64,000 nucleotides of DNA from Uloborus plumipes (GCA_038373865.1 JAXGGA010004670.1:21737-85736); one strand, 5' to 3'. Shown: positions 36,447 through 46,686, counted from the stretch's first letter. The notes: generated from the sequence alone by a model not told the origin. Translations and numbers: made by a program.

Positions 36447-39400
36447 CTGAAAACACACAAAATTAACACATTTCATAAATATGAAACCCATTGTTTTTAT
36501 AAAACGTGGCTGCTATGAAACAGTAACAATAATAATAGCAATCATAAGAAAACGTTGTGAAAGAAAGCTTCTCAAACTTTAAATGAAGGCACAAAAAACG
36601 GGTTTTTTTTGTGGAAACTTGCGTTTTTACAGAAAAAACGCCGATGTAGATGAACTCAAAAATCAAAACCTTATCTAAATACAAAATTTTATCAAAATCG
36701 TTAGAGCCGTTTTAAGAGATCCGAAATACATACAAGAATTGCTCGTTTAAAGATATAAGATTAAACAATCTTCTCACATATCCAATGAACTATTTTAAAT
36801 TAGGATCAAATAATTCTTCACCTTAATTTTTTTGTTTTGAAAACACATATTTATAAACCTTTCAACTACAGGAGGTAAATTAATATTTTCTGTTGTTAAT
36901 ACAAAGTTTCTGTCAAAATCTCCTGTACCCTGTTTTTTCCCTTTTATAACGATCTGTAATTCAAACTGCCTTTGCAGTATTACTTCAATTGTTTCAACAA
37001 TTTTCCTTAGTAATGAATTTTTAAAGCCCATGATATCTGGCCACAGTTCTGTTCACACTGTTCAGGGTTCACTCAAGCAATTGAAGGGGCAAGTGGATGA
37101 AGGTGATATGTGACAATTTTTGAAACTTACTTTTTACCATGAATGAAGGGGATAAGTCTATCCGTATTATTTCCCCTTAGTCACAGAAATCGTTGGGATA
37201 AGTCCATCCGTATTATTTCCCCTTAGTCACAAAAATCGTTGGTAACTAAGAATGTAGCTCCGTTTTACCCGTTGAGAAAAATCCATTAAAAAACAACATT
37301 TTTTTGAAAATTGTTTCTAGAAATTAAAAAAAAAATGTCGCATATCAACTTTATCCAGTTGCCCCTTCAATCGTCACATACGTATTAGGGACTCATCTCG
37401 TTCAAAAGAATAAGCCTTACCTTCAAAAAGCATGGTCGCCGATGAGGAGCCATGGTCATTCTCAGCAACGCAGGTGTAGTTCTCGAACATCGCCGCCCCC
37501 TGACCAACCGAGGAAGAACTGTTGAAGAAGAGAATGGATCGGGTTGTGCAATGGGAGGACTCTGACAAGATGGAGTAGCTCAGGGAAGTCGGATGCAGGA
37601 GCATTGAGCCTTTGTACCACTTGATGGTCGCTCTTGGCACCGCTTCGCTGGAGCATTCCAGATGGTCTTCCTGCTCGGAGGAAGGCTTATTTGGCACTGT
37701 GATGATGGGAGGAACTGTAATGGGAAAATGAAGAATTATTATTGGGTTAGGGAAAAAGCATTGAAGTTGTAGTTATAAATGTTTATGGATGTTTTTTCAC
37801 CGGGGATTTTCAGGGTTCGTGGAACACCTCGTTCACTTAAGAAATGACCATAAGTTGGTTACCAAAATCGAGAATCCGTGACTTAAGTAGAGGATTGATT
37901 TGATATTTCATTTCTGTTAATGGCCCATAGTTTTGCGGCTTCTAACATTTCTGCACTCACAAGACATAGGCGCTCTTACATGAAATGCTTGACTTCGACA
38001 ATACCAAAAACGCAAGAATAAATCTGTTCCATACCGTTAGAAATTCAGAAGATTAACGTTAGTCCTATTTCACGACAAACCTGTTTATTAATGAATCTAA
38101 GCGAACTTGTGAGAGAATCATGAGAGACAGTATTTATTTATTTATTTAAACCCCACCAGTCACCACCGTACCTACCCTGATGAGGGTTTAACCGGATGTG
38201 GTGGCTGGGAGGAATGAACAAAACAAATTACATGGAAAAAATAATAATAAAAGGAAAAACAATTTTGATATTTACAGAAAAAGACAAAAATATAACATTT
38301 GAAGTTTTTAGGCGGGATATTTGAAGTCTTCTATTTGAGTGCTGAGTAAAAACATTATTTTATGAATATTCTTGCGAGTAGCTGGATGATGAAGAATATG
38401 AGCTATATTTTTGGATACAGGAAGGTTGGAATTATATATGCAGTGGAAAGAGCTAGTTAATGGACAATTGAATACGTAATGTTCAGGAGTTCCAAGTTGG
38501 CTGCAAACACATAATGGTGAGCTTATTATTTTGAATCTGTGCAGATATGAAGGAAATGGACCATGTGCACTGAGAAATTGTACTTCCATAGGATGTTTGC
38601 ATCGTGGTTTTAGCTTGACTTTTGGTAGGATTTCGTAAACTCTCCGACCGGTTTCTGCAGTGTCCCAGATTTCCTGCCAATTTTGAAGAAGATTAGACCA
38701 AAGGTGATGTTTGAGGAAAGATTTTGGTAGAGGAATTTTGAATACTAATGAATGCGCTGGGTTCATTGCTGCAGTTTTAGCTAAAAAGTCGGCTCGTTCA
38801 TTGCCAAAGTGTCCCTTATGGGCTCTAACCCAGGATAGATTTATGTTTGGATGTTCTCTGCAGAGGGATTGAATGTCTCTGACTAACTTTGAAGAATGCA
38901 TTGGGTCTTTGATTGCTTTAAGCGAAGATAAACTATCAGAGAAGATTGTAGTGTTGAAGGTAATGTTTTCTGATGCAATATAAAGTAAAGCGTGAAAGAT
39001 TGAAAAAAGCTCCGCTTGAAATACTGAATTATACGCTGTAAGTTTGGCTGACCAATCGTAGACAACCTTATTGTTGGAGATGTGAGTAAATGCTGAGCCG
39101 GTTCCATCACATATTTTCGATCCATCCGTGAAAATCCCAGTGTGCAGTGATAAAGTGACAGACAGTAGAACTTTTTGCCAAAAAATATCTCTGCTTATAC
39201 TTAATGCATCGTTTCTGTATTTTAAAGAGTAAATCAAGTCGGTGTGCAACTAGCCATTTCGTGACACCTTTCGGTTCCAAAAAAAATTCCTGCAATTTGA
39301 TATACTGGAACTTCGATATGAAATCGCAGAGCCCTCCCAAAACTTTCCTTATTTAGAAAAAAAAATCCTCAGAGTTCAGCAAGTTTAAGAATTATTTCGA

Positions 39401-40695
39401 AATTCCGTTTTTTTAATGACGCTTTGTGTTTGTTCAGTATACGAGTAAGTGTAGCAGAAAATGTACCGATCTAAATATCTATGCAATAGATGAGAACATT
39501 GACATCATTTGTTTGTTATACTTAGTTGATGTGTTGCTAAATATTGATTGCTAAATATTGAGTGAGATAACTAGATCGGTATACCACCTGATACACTAAC
39601 ACGATCTGTTCTCATTAGATGTATCTGAGTGAATCCGCGTATTTTATCACTCAGTAAAATTCGGTGTTTCGTTCAGTAAATTGAGGCTTTCTCTCTTCCA
39701 AAAATATATATTCCGTTTGCTAAGAAATTTTAAAACATGGAAACACTACCGTCATGCTAAAGCACTGCGCTGCACAGCCAGCATATGCTTTTTAAAGCGT
39801 TTCTGAGTTTGGAAGAATTTTCACCCGACGCATCGGCAATGTACGTTAATAGTAAATTGAGCATAGTTCATTGAACAAACGTTGTACCAAATAATTCTGT
39901 TTGTGACAGCCGTTAACCCTTAAAATATAAACGGGATTTCGGAAAAACTCGAACGACTATTATTTCCACAATGAACTTACATTGAACTGTAAGAGTGACT
40001 TCCTTCTTGACTTTCATCCTCCCGTGGCGGTCCACCACTTCGCACTGGTAAGTACCACTATCTTTCTGGTGTACATTTCGTAGCTGGAGGGCGTGTCCTT
40101 CGAACGTACGGTCGTCCGAGATCCGTCTCCATTGGACGCGGTCGTTACACGTGACATTCTGCTCGCACTGGAGACGGAGATTAGAACCCAGGCAAGACAG
40201 TAGCTCGTACCCCACTGACAAGTGCGTGGATGTTTCTATAAAAAATAAATAACTTGGATGTTAGTTGTTGATGAAGCAGGAATTATTTTAAGTTTTAACA
40301 CAGCGTGTTTTAAAATTTACAAATGTCTTTCTTACTGAAGTTTTTCTTTACTGTACACTGTTAAAACTACAGGTTGCACAAGGCACCTTTAAGGGTGAAA
40401 CGTTGTAGTACCAGCGGCACCCTTTGAACGGTGCCACTTGACTTCTTATATGGAACCCTTGAAGTTGCATTTTGGCTCCCTGTGGCACCTTATGGGTGAC
40501 CCATGGCACCCTAAAGAGCCAAATGGCATCTTCAAGGGTTTGTGAACACGCTGGTGCAACAACGGTGCAACCTGTAGTAGTAACAGTGTAGCTAAAGAAT
40601 GTGCTCTTCCGAATGATTCTAACTTGTTTTTGTAAATTAAGACGGGTAAAAGCACCCATCCATGCCAACAAGAATAAAAAGGAACACTGAGCCAT
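36247..40695 (-). CDS. Two-Ig-domain single-pass membrane protein, four exons
   Basis: Predicted cell-surface immunoglobulin-superfamily protein of about 262-266 residues. Order: signal peptide, Ig domain 1, Ig domain 2, one membrane helix, short cytoplasmic tail. Exons on the minus strand are 40,695 to 40,656 or 40,644, then 40,235-39,981, 37,714-37,421 and 36,446-36,247. Every junction is phase 1, the usual pattern for Ig exons, and the summed length is a multiple of three. Introns end in AG and the last two begin GTAAGT and GTAAGG. N-glycosylation sequons are seen in both Ig domains (QNVT, ENYT, FNSS) and just before the helix (FNVT). A basigin-like or adhesion/receptor role is possible but not shown by sequence. 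The first exon and its weak donor are the least certain part. All three introns contain transposable elements. Confidence 0.65.
36477..36730. repeat. Interspersed repeat shared with 58,990 region
   Basis: ATATGAAACCCATTGTT, AAAACGTGGCTGCTATGA and ACAGTAACAATAATAATAGC correspond to ATATGAAATCCATTGTT, AAAACGTAGTTGCTATGA and ACAGTAATAATAATGGTAAT near 58,995-59,050. Lies in intron 3 of the Ig gene. Confidence 0.55.
37080..37371. mobile_element. TTGAAGGG-family MITE, copy M2 (intron 3)
   Basis: Ends ATTGAAGGGGCAAGTGGATG and, mirrored, ATTGAAGGGGCAACTGGATA. It matches M1 along its length but has a tandem duplication of about 46 bases (units begin GGATAAGTCTATCCG and GGATAAGTCCATCCG), which explains its larger size. 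Flanks are no longer TA. Confidence 0.8.
37421..37714 (-). CDS. Exon 3: second Ig domain
   Basis: 294 bp, phase 1 at both ends. Acceptor CCCATTACAG before 37,714, donor GTAAGG from 37,420. It starts PPIITVPNKPSS, then EDHLECSSEAVP, ATIKWYKG (core Trp), FENYTCVAENDHGSS (Y-x-C). This is a C2/I-type Ig domain. The region between the Trp and the last strand is Ser-rich. Confidence 0.85.
38131..39345 (-). mobile_element. 5'-truncated I/Jockey-type LINE (intron 2)
   Basis: The minus strand runs from a truncated 5' end near 39,345 through an RNase H frame to a 3' untranslated region and a (TAAA)n tail at 38,131-38,148. It lies in the same orientation as the host gene. A frameshift separates an upstream fragment (GGLCDFISKFQYIKLQEFF, about 39,336-39,280) from the main frame. 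No target duplication was identified. Confidence 0.75.
38308..39249 (-). CDS. LINE ORF2 fragment: RNase H and C-terminal zinc motif
   Basis: A 313-residue open frame in a 5'-truncated retrotransposon. RNase H would remove the RNA strand during target-primed reverse transcription. The four catalytic acids are in place: D42 (IFTDGS), E80 (FQAELFS), D105 (FSDSLSS) and D154 (GNERADFLA), with H144 in WVRAHKGHFGN. A C-x-C-x7-H-x4-C motif follows (C246, C248, H256, C261), typical of the C-terminus of these LINEs. Ends at TAA/stop at 38,308. The reverse transcriptase and endonuclease are missing, so it cannot move itself. The frame is uninterrupted, implying fairly recent insertion. The N-terminal start is an arbitrary Met inside the original ORF2. 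Confidence 0.8.
   Translation of the reverse strand: MHTDLIYSLKYRNDALSISRDIFWQKVLLSVTLSLHTGIFTDGSKICDGTGSAFTHISNNKVVYDWSAKLTAYNSVFQAELFSIFHALLYIASENITFNTTIFSDSLSSLKAIKDPMHSSKLVRDIQSLCREHPNINLSWVRAHKGHFGNERADFLAKTAAMNPAHSLVFKIPLPKSFLKHHLWSNLLQNWQEIWDTAETGRRVYEILPKVKLKPRCKHPMEVQFLSAHGPFPSYLHRFKIISSPLCVCSQLGTPEHYVFNCPLTSSFHCIYNSNLPVSKNIAHILHHPATRKNIHKIMFLLSTQIEDFKYPA
39981..40235 (-). CDS. Exon 2: first Ig domain
   Basis: 255 bp, phase 1 at both ends. Acceptor TTTTATAG before 40,235, donor GTAAGT from 39,980. The encoded domain shows NLRLQCEQNVTC, then VQWRR (core Trp) and KDSGTYQCEV, the canonical D-x-G-x-Y-x-C. An extra Cys pair (LSCLG, VTCND) is present. It ends KKEVTLTVQ, a typical last Ig strand. 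Confidence 0.8.
40356..40588. mobile_element. TA-flanked MITE (intron 1)
   Basis: CACTGTTAAAACTACAGGTT is mirrored by CACTGTTACTACTACAGGTT read from 40,588, and both continue GCAC. TA duplications at 40,354-40,355 and 40,589-40,590. The body has several GGCACC/GGTGCC words. Tc1/mariner-type by target site. Confidence 0.8.
40644..40695 (-). CDS. Candidate exon 1: signal peptide
   Basis: ATG at 40,695-40,693 begins MAQCSFLFLLAWMGAFT, a good hydrophobic signal sequence. Two phase-1 donors fit: GTGCTT after 40,656 or GTCTTA after 40,644. Both are weak matches to the donor consensus. Either keeps frame with the next exon. A MITE lies directly downstream in intron 1. An unspliced reading of 115 codons through the MITE is possible but makes no domain. 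Confidence 0.5.
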
Positions 40696-40699
40696 AATT

Positions 40700-41399
40700 C
40701 ACGTGGCGGGGGGAGGGGGCGGAAAAGAGGAATTTTATAATTTCAAACTGGACTTACGACAGCGTTGAGGAAACAAATGCACGATAGCTCAAGTTGCGCA
40801 ATCAGATTCTTTGTATGGCGAATAGTCTTGTCGTCCGACAGAAAAAAAAAATATCATACCATCAAACGGGGATCGCACATGTAGTTTGTATTAACAGTTA
40901 TTCGTTTCGAGCGAGCTGGACTTAAAGAGATTAGATTGCATTTCCTTCTTAAAATTTTGTATGGAATAGGGTGACCCGTTTTTCAACTGTTTTGTCAGTG
41001 CGAAGTGTAATAATTTAACTAGCCAATCCGAATGCTCACTAAAGGTGTAATTTTTGTTTAAACTAAAATAGCATCTACTATAAGAAGAATACCCTCAAAA
41101 TAATAAATAAAAATACTACAGTGTTTACTATTTTTAGTTAGACTAAATCAGTTATATTGTTGAGTTGGTAGATGTCATCTAGTGAGGAAATTTGATACTC
41201 TTGGAGAGGACATAAGTTCCTCCTTTGATTCTAGAAATGGAAGGCAAATTCAGTGTGTCTATTTCATCAACCACCCCCACTTTAAAACACTTTTTGAAAC
41301 ATTCGTCTTATAGTCACTTAATGGAAAGGACAGAATTTGTTTGTCTAGAAATTAAATTCTAATAATTGTTTCCACTTGAATAATTTCTCAACAGTATTC
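40700..41399. other. Upstream of the Ig gene; non-coding
   Basis: Should contain the promoter of the Ig gene if exon 1 is right. I see no clear TATA or other motif that I would defend. Confidence 0.4.
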
Positions 41400-41719
41400 C
41401 ACTGCTGTATTGCAAAAACTGTTGTTTTTACAGTATAATACTGGCAGCCTAGGTTCCTATTTAAAACTGCAAAATTCACAGTAATAAACGGTAAGACTAA
41501 CAATTTTACAGTTTCAACCTATAAAGTTAGCAAATTTAGTTAATTGCAGTAAAATTTAACAGTCAGCAAAGGTCCGAGTTTAAAACTGTAATATGTACAG
41601 TAATAAACTGAAAAATAGCAATTTTACAGTTTATTACAGTAACATTAGTAAATTTTACAGTTTATTACTATAAAATTAGCTGTATTATACTTTAAAAACA
41701 ACATTCATTTTTTACAGTA
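41400..41719. mobile_element. ACAGTA-repeat MITE, copy 1
   Basis: Starts with a degenerate CACTGCTGTATTGCAAAAAC and ends CATTCATTTTTTACAGT. The body repeats TACAGTTTATTAC/GTAATAAAC and GTAAAATTAGC words many times in both orientations. Shared landmark with the other copies: TTTTTACAGTATAATACTGG then CAGCC. Confidence 0.7.
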
Positions 41720-42860
41720 TGTTAAAAATTACCACAACAAGATTTGGAGAGTAAAATTAATTTGCATGTGGCTTCTGAACGCTTCTGAATGTTACTACTT
41801 TCTAAAATTAATAGGTAAGAGAAATAAAGTAATCAACAAAGTTTGAAGAATTTTAAAATTTTTCGAAACAAGAACTTTCTTTCTACAGTTCGAGAAGGTA
41901 GAAATATAATTATTCCAAGATTCTAAGCGTTGGAATCAATTTTCTAAATATGTTTCTTGAGCATTCATCCTGAGCTAAAGACGTCTTTGCAATAAGAAAA
42001 AAAAAAACTACGAAACGTTAAAATTTGAAAAATGAAATTTACTTTCTTCCAATTTTAATCAAAGTTAAGCGTTTTTGAGAAAAATAGATGGGAGAAAATG
42101 AAACAGACTTTCATTTTCCTTTGGAGAAATTTGGAGAAACTTTTTTTTTTTTACTTTTCAAAATACATTTTTAATCAGACATTTGAGCAATCTTATCTTA
42201 AGATTTCAAGCACCAATTCTGAAAAGCAACAGCCACATTTCATCAAAAAAATTTTTATTTTTTTCCTGCGAAGTAATAATTAAATGTCGTTACAATTTTC
42301 ACAGATAAAAAAAAAATCCAAATATTTGCATGTACGGCATCAGAATTAAAAGTTTTTTGCAATTAGTAGGAAAGACTCTGTCAAATATTTTGAAGAATTT
42401 AAATACGATTAAGATTAAATGTACATGAAAATGGTAATAGAAATTTTTAAAGACATGATAATTTAACAACATACTTTTTAAAAATTATTATTTTCGTCAT
42501 TTGAATTCCAAATTTCTTTTAAAATTTAACTACATCATTTGTACTGACTCACTATTTTCTCTTGTTTTTTTTTTTTTTTTTGAAAAATTTTGCTTTTTAG
42601 GATTTTGAGATGAATGTTCGGGAAGCAAATTATTAAAATGGATTTTTAAATGTAAATGCTAGTATTATATGTATTATTATTTTATTTGTTTATTTATTTA
42701 ATTCTTGGATGTTTTGTAGATCAAAATTCATTGACGGTATTTGGTAAACAATGGCTGGGTTTCATTTGAAAATTTGGAACAGTATTATTATCAACTCCGA
42801 TTTTAAGAATTCGCTTGAGAAATAACCTAAATGTTCATTGCGTCATTTTAAAAAGTATAA
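41720..42860. other. Non-coding AT-rich stretch
   Basis: Short T- and A-runs only. No supported gene. Confidence 0.45.
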
Positions 42861-42867
42861 AAATTTA

Positions 42868-43213
42868 CTTAAGACGAAATACTTTTGAAGTTAGAGCTAC
42901 AAAAGGAACTGCTCTTACAACAATTAAACCTAATTTGTTGCAGTCGCAGTTAGCGTGGCAATTCACTCTCAATTCTTTCTCGGTTCTAACATTAAACTCT
43001 GAAGGTGCAAAACTGTCTGCATTCATTTCATTCAAACACAAAAAGCTCCTTACGGCCAGTTGCGCTTGGACTTTGTTTGGACATTTGGCCTCTACCTGTG
43101 AAGATGCAGGGTTGGTGGTGATGGCTGGAATTGTAGATGCCGAAGGAACAGCACTTGGATCGGTGACTGAACAAAGGAGAGTTCTCTCCTTGAAGGGCGG
43201 AGTGACACTTCAC
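42868..43213 (-). CDS. Candidate coding exon, Cys-containing, unrecognised
   Basis: A GC-richer island bounded at its upper end by an acceptor (TTTTTACAG before 43,213) with a second acceptor (CTCCTTTGTTCAG before 43,166). From 43,166 one minus-strand frame stays open for about 100 codons to TAA at 42,865-42,867. It reads a Ser/Thr/Pro linker (SASTIPAITTNPASS), then VEAKCPNKVQAQLAVRSFLC and ELRVNCHANCDCNKLG. It looks extracellular and Cys-rich, but I recognise no family. From 43,213 a different frame (VKCHSALQGENSPLF) is also open, and the plus strand is open for 134 codons. Strand and frame are therefore unproven. Confidence 0.25.
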
Positions 43214-43227
43214 CTGTAAAAATCAAG

Positions 43228-43299
43228 GAATATCAGAGAAGACCTGACGCATGCTTAAATACGCGGAAGGTTTTACCTAAGAAAATCAGACAGTATTTT
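43228..43299. repeat. Repeat family R1, 3' fragment
   Basis: ATCAGAGAAGACCTGACGCA, GCGGAAGGTTTTACCTAAG and AAAATCAGACAGTA match the right ends of the 22.5 and 51.8 kb copies. Confidence 0.75.
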
Positions 43300-43478
43300 T
43301 TTGAAAAGTTTAATGAACTGCTGTAATGTGCATGAAAGTAGACTTCTCGGGGTAGAAAAAAGTATTTTCGGTTTCTAGTGTCAAAATATACTCGGATTTT
43401 TTATTCGATGTTTCCCTTTCAGCTCCTTTACAGCCATGATTAAGCTCCAAATGAATGCGCAGTGTAGTCTTTGTATAC

Positions 43479-43749
43479 TGGGCCGTAGTAGTCCGATCGG
43501 TAAGGCGTCGGACTCGTGACCGGAGGGACCCGGGCTGATCCCAGCCGATCAATGATCCATCGTCTTGATTAATGGTGACAGGGAGGACGTTAAAAATGTC
43601 GTGATCACAAAGTCCTCCAAGTGAAACGATACCTCTGGGGGTGCTGGGCCGGGGTTTGCTCGACCCTTGGTTCTGGTTCAAAAAGAACAGAGCGCTCTTC
43701 AGGGCCCTATCTTGGTTAAACCACGAGTTGTGGACCCTGGAGTGAGTGC
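43479..43749 (+). mobile_element. tRNA-derived SINE, family S2, copy 1
   Basis: The head GGGCCGTAGTAGTCCGATCG then GTAAGGCGTCGGACTCGTGA is tRNA-like; the B box is damaged (GGGCTGATCCC). The body (GTCCTCCAAGTGAAACGATA, GGTTCTGGTTC, GAGCGCTCTTCAGGG) matches the copy at 62,482. Target duplication AGTCTTTGTATAC at 43,466-43,478 and 43,750-43,762. Confidence 0.85.
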
Positions 43750-44061
43750 AGTCTTTGTATACTTTTAACTTTGCAAAACTGCGGGCAAATAAGGTGTTAG
43801 GTATTTGCATTGCATGTGGCATTAGGTTTAGCCTTCTTTGCTTAAATGCTTCAGGGACTTTCCTGGTAAGTCAAGATTGTTCGAAGCGAATACAATAAAC
43901 GTATGTCAGTTTTCTTAGAAGGTTTCGGACTTTTTCAAAAGAAACGCAACTGTCTCTCCTAGGGAAGTTTTCTAAATTCTGTAGAAATATTTCAAGTAAA
44001 TTTCAGAAAAGTTACTAACTAGCTGAAAACTTTTCTGCTATTTGCCAGATACTTTACAGGC

Positions 44062-44173
44062 ATCCCAAGTAGCACACTTCGTTTTTTAAAGGTTGTAAAA
44101 TGGTTATTAACGTTGTGACAACGGATTAAAAACGTTTATAAAACGTTTAAACGTTTTTTGTGCTACCTGGGAT
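44062..44173. mobile_element. CCCAAGTAGCAC-type MITE
   Basis: ATCCCAAGTAGCAC at 44,062 is mirrored by GTGCTACCTGGGAT ending at 44,173. Between them are AACGTT/AAACGTTT words. The terminus resembles that of the 27.5 kb element. Confidence 0.65.
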
Positions 44174-44626
44174 AATTTAGACACATTATCTGGTCATTAT
44201 TTTCAATTGACTTTTAACTTTTTTTTTTAAGTGTTAAATCAGTGTATAATAGTGTAAAACATCGTCACTGAACCAACAAATCAGACAGAGATTATGATAG
44301 CGTGTTTAAGTTCCCCAACAGAAATTTTGAGCATTTAACCCTTCGGACAGAAATCAGTCTCTTAAGCGGATTGGTGACTGTAGTTACAGGATAAGTAGTT
44401 ATAGCTGGCGCTGTGCGTTACAGTTTAATAAGCCTAAAGGACTTTAGTCATTGAATCCAAAACGAAATTAAAATTTTTTTCATTGTTGTATAATATTTTA
44501 TTTGTTTTGAAGTAACTCAACAAAACCACCTATAAATCATGCGAAAAACAAAATCAAGCGGTTAAGTACTCCAAAGGTTTAGATTTCGCTATGATAACAC
44601 TTGGAACTGACACATCCGTGATATTA

Positions 44627-44728
44627 TATTGCATACCGAGAACGAAAGGCGCCCTTTTTAAATTGCATTCACATTAAATTCCCATAGACTTAAAAAAAAG
44701 TGTCCCTTTCATTCTCTGTATGCGATAT
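44627..44728. mobile_element. Small palindromic MITE
   Basis: ATATTGCATACCGAGAACGA then AAGG is mirrored as ATATCGCATACAGAGAATGA then AAGG from 44,728. Arms are about 40 bases. Confidence 0.6.
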
Positions 44729-45330
44729 GATTAACCTTGCAACATTTTATCAAGAGAGGAAGAAAACTATTTTACTCCTCTACAAGTCTCACCATCTCAG
44801 ATACAGAATTTCCACAAAACAGAAAAAAAAAGAAAAAGAATGGCGAGGTTTAAAATAACTCCTAAGAAATATATTTGCACGCTATATTAATGCAGTTTAA
44901 AAGCACCGTTTAACTACTACCGTCAAACTTTTTAAAAGTATATGAAAAACCGTTTAGTTGTATAATGCCTTCTTATTGTAATATAGTATGTGGCTTTCCT
45001 GACAACACATGAGTCAGGCGTAACTAAAATACCTACGCCACCAAAATAATGAAGAAATAAAAATATGTGCTTTGTATTTTCTAGAGCATTTCAGAATATT
45101 TTTTCTAAACGATCATTTACATCTTTGTTATTCATTCATCCATACGTTATTTTTTTGTAAACTTAGATAATAAACCCTTTTTTTTTACGTCCTTTCCCTG
45201 TATTTTCCGACTCTTTATTCAAATTATCATTAATGCAATGCAAATGGTAGACAGTAGACACAAAATTAGTAATTGCTTCACATAATACATTTTTGTAACC
45301 AATTGTAAGTTAGGAACGAAGTATACGTAC

Positions 45331-45410
45331 AGATATTGATAGAACCTCTTCTGAACAGTTTGAAAACTGTCGCCGTGAAAAGTTTCCAAGTCGAGGCGCA
45401 ATGGTAAAAC
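45331..45410 (-). CDS. Candidate exon resembling end of a metalloprotease domain
   Basis: A strong acceptor (ATTATTTTCTTACAG) precedes 45,410 and a GTACGT donor follows 45,331. Read in phase 1 the exon gives FTIAPRLGNFSRRQFSNCS then EEVLSIS. The M-x-P-x-x...FS-x-CS pattern is characteristic of the last part of reprolysin (M12B, ADAM-type) catalytic domains, which cleave extracellular proteins using a zinc-binding HExxH. I did not find the HExxH exon upstream. Another frame (LPLRLDLETFHGDSFQTVQK) is also open across the same bases, so the call rests on the FSNCS resemblance and splice signals only. Relation to the candidate exon near 43 kb is unknown. Confidence 0.3.
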
Positions 45411-45969
45411 CTGTAAGAAAATAATGAGTAAATGCAAACAGTGGAATCTATAAAAATAATTGCTATTTAAAAACAAAAAGAAGCATGTCAGTTTGCTTAA
45501 GTTTTTAATTCCCTAAAAATTATAGGAATACAATTTTCTTTTTCGTTTCACTATAAATTCAACGAGTTCTTACTTTAATTTTCACATGCAATTTAAGAGC
45601 CATTATTTTAAAATTCAGACAAGGTGTGGCACTGACATTTTTTGATTTCCCTTATTTTTTTATATGTGAAAGTTGGTCATGAGAAATGAACCTTCTGAAG
45701 TTTTTAGCATTCCAAAGAATTTCGTACAAGTATTTTATTGCCGTGACTAAAATAAAGCAAGAAAGCAAATTCTGAAATGTATAACTGGCCAGGGACGCTT
45801 CAAACTCAAATTTTTTGGAAAAGAAAAGGAAATTCTCTACAGCGAAATTTGCCGAATTATAAAGCACGGGTGTGCTCACATGCGTACAACAAATGAAGAG
45901 AAACATTCGCACGTTTAAAAATTGCAATATTGCAATTTTATTTCTGAATTTTCTAAATTGTTAGACATA

Positions 45970-46405
45970 ATTGAAGGGTTTGGGAGATGAAGGGGTTACG
46001 TGACAAAACAGAAATTGCGAGTAATTAAAGTTCAAAGTTTTGTTGTTGCAGCTTTTTTGTTTTGTCGTTAGTGTGCATATGAAGTCGATCTAATGACGTG
46101 TACTTTTGGTTAATCTGTGCTTTGGGTCCCTTTTCTCGCCAAATGGGCGATAGGCGTGCTAAGCGTGGTAACCCTGGCTATTTGTATAATGTCTCTCAGA
46201 GCTTTCAACTCCGCGAGACCACAAGGAAAAACGCGCCAGTTGGCATTTTTTGAAAATGCACCAAGCAGGGACCCAAAGCACATTTTCACCGTACTTTTTA
46301 ATGTACCAAGTTTTATTTGCTTACCTGTATCCATTCTTTGTCATTGTTCAGAGTGTTTATTTTTTTTAATGTAACATAACCCCTTCTTCCTCCAAGCCCT
46401 TCAAT
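45970..46405. mobile_element. TTGAAGGG-family MITE, copy M3
   Basis: Ends ATTGAAGGGTTTGGGAGATG and, mirrored, ATTGAAGGGCTTGGAGGAAG. TA duplications at 45,968-45,969 and 46,406-46,407. Inside is a second inverted repeat, GTGCTTTGGGTCCC at 46,117-46,130 and its mirror at 46,268-46,281. It shares only the outer 8-9 bases with M1/M2. Confidence 0.75.
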
Positions 46406-46533
46406 TACCAAATAAGGTAACTTTTAGGAGGTTAAAATGATCTCCCGTGAAATCCTATTGGTGGCCACCTTGGCTATCCTTTAAATTTCATCAACATATT
46501 TCTGCTATACATTTGCTGAAAAAGTGCATTTAG

Positions 46534-46686
46534 TGAAATCCCGTTACATCGAACTTCGAGGGAGAGCAAATTTTGTTCGCTGTTACGAGAATTTCGTTGT
46601 AATGGAATCGAATTAACGCAATGAAAGCTAAATCGGAACAGGAAATTTATTTCATTGTAATGGTATTCGTTATAACGGGATTTCCC
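46534..46686. mobile_element. Mariner/Tigger-type MITE
   Basis: GAAATCCCGTTACATCGAA at the left is mirrored by GAAATCCCGTTATAACGAA from the right end. Internal TTCGTTGTAATGGAATCGAA resembles the arms again. Confidence 0.6.

Noticed and set aside
40138..40151. CGGTCGTTACAC in the first Ig exon, matching part of the locus A word
   Set aside because: A single 12-base match inside a coding exon, explained by the codons. No second copy nearby.
40348..40695. A continuous 115-codon minus-strand protein
   Set aside because: Only the first 13-17 codons look like protein (a signal peptide). The rest is the MITE at 40,356-40,588, so splicing is more sensible.
42815..43219. 134-codon plus-strand protein
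   Set aside because: No domain. The opposite strand has splice acceptors and a Cys-rich frame over the same DNA. Kept only as an ambiguity in the candidate exon entry.
43310..43822. 170-codon minus-strand protein
   Set aside because: It is the reverse strand of SINE S2 and its flanks.
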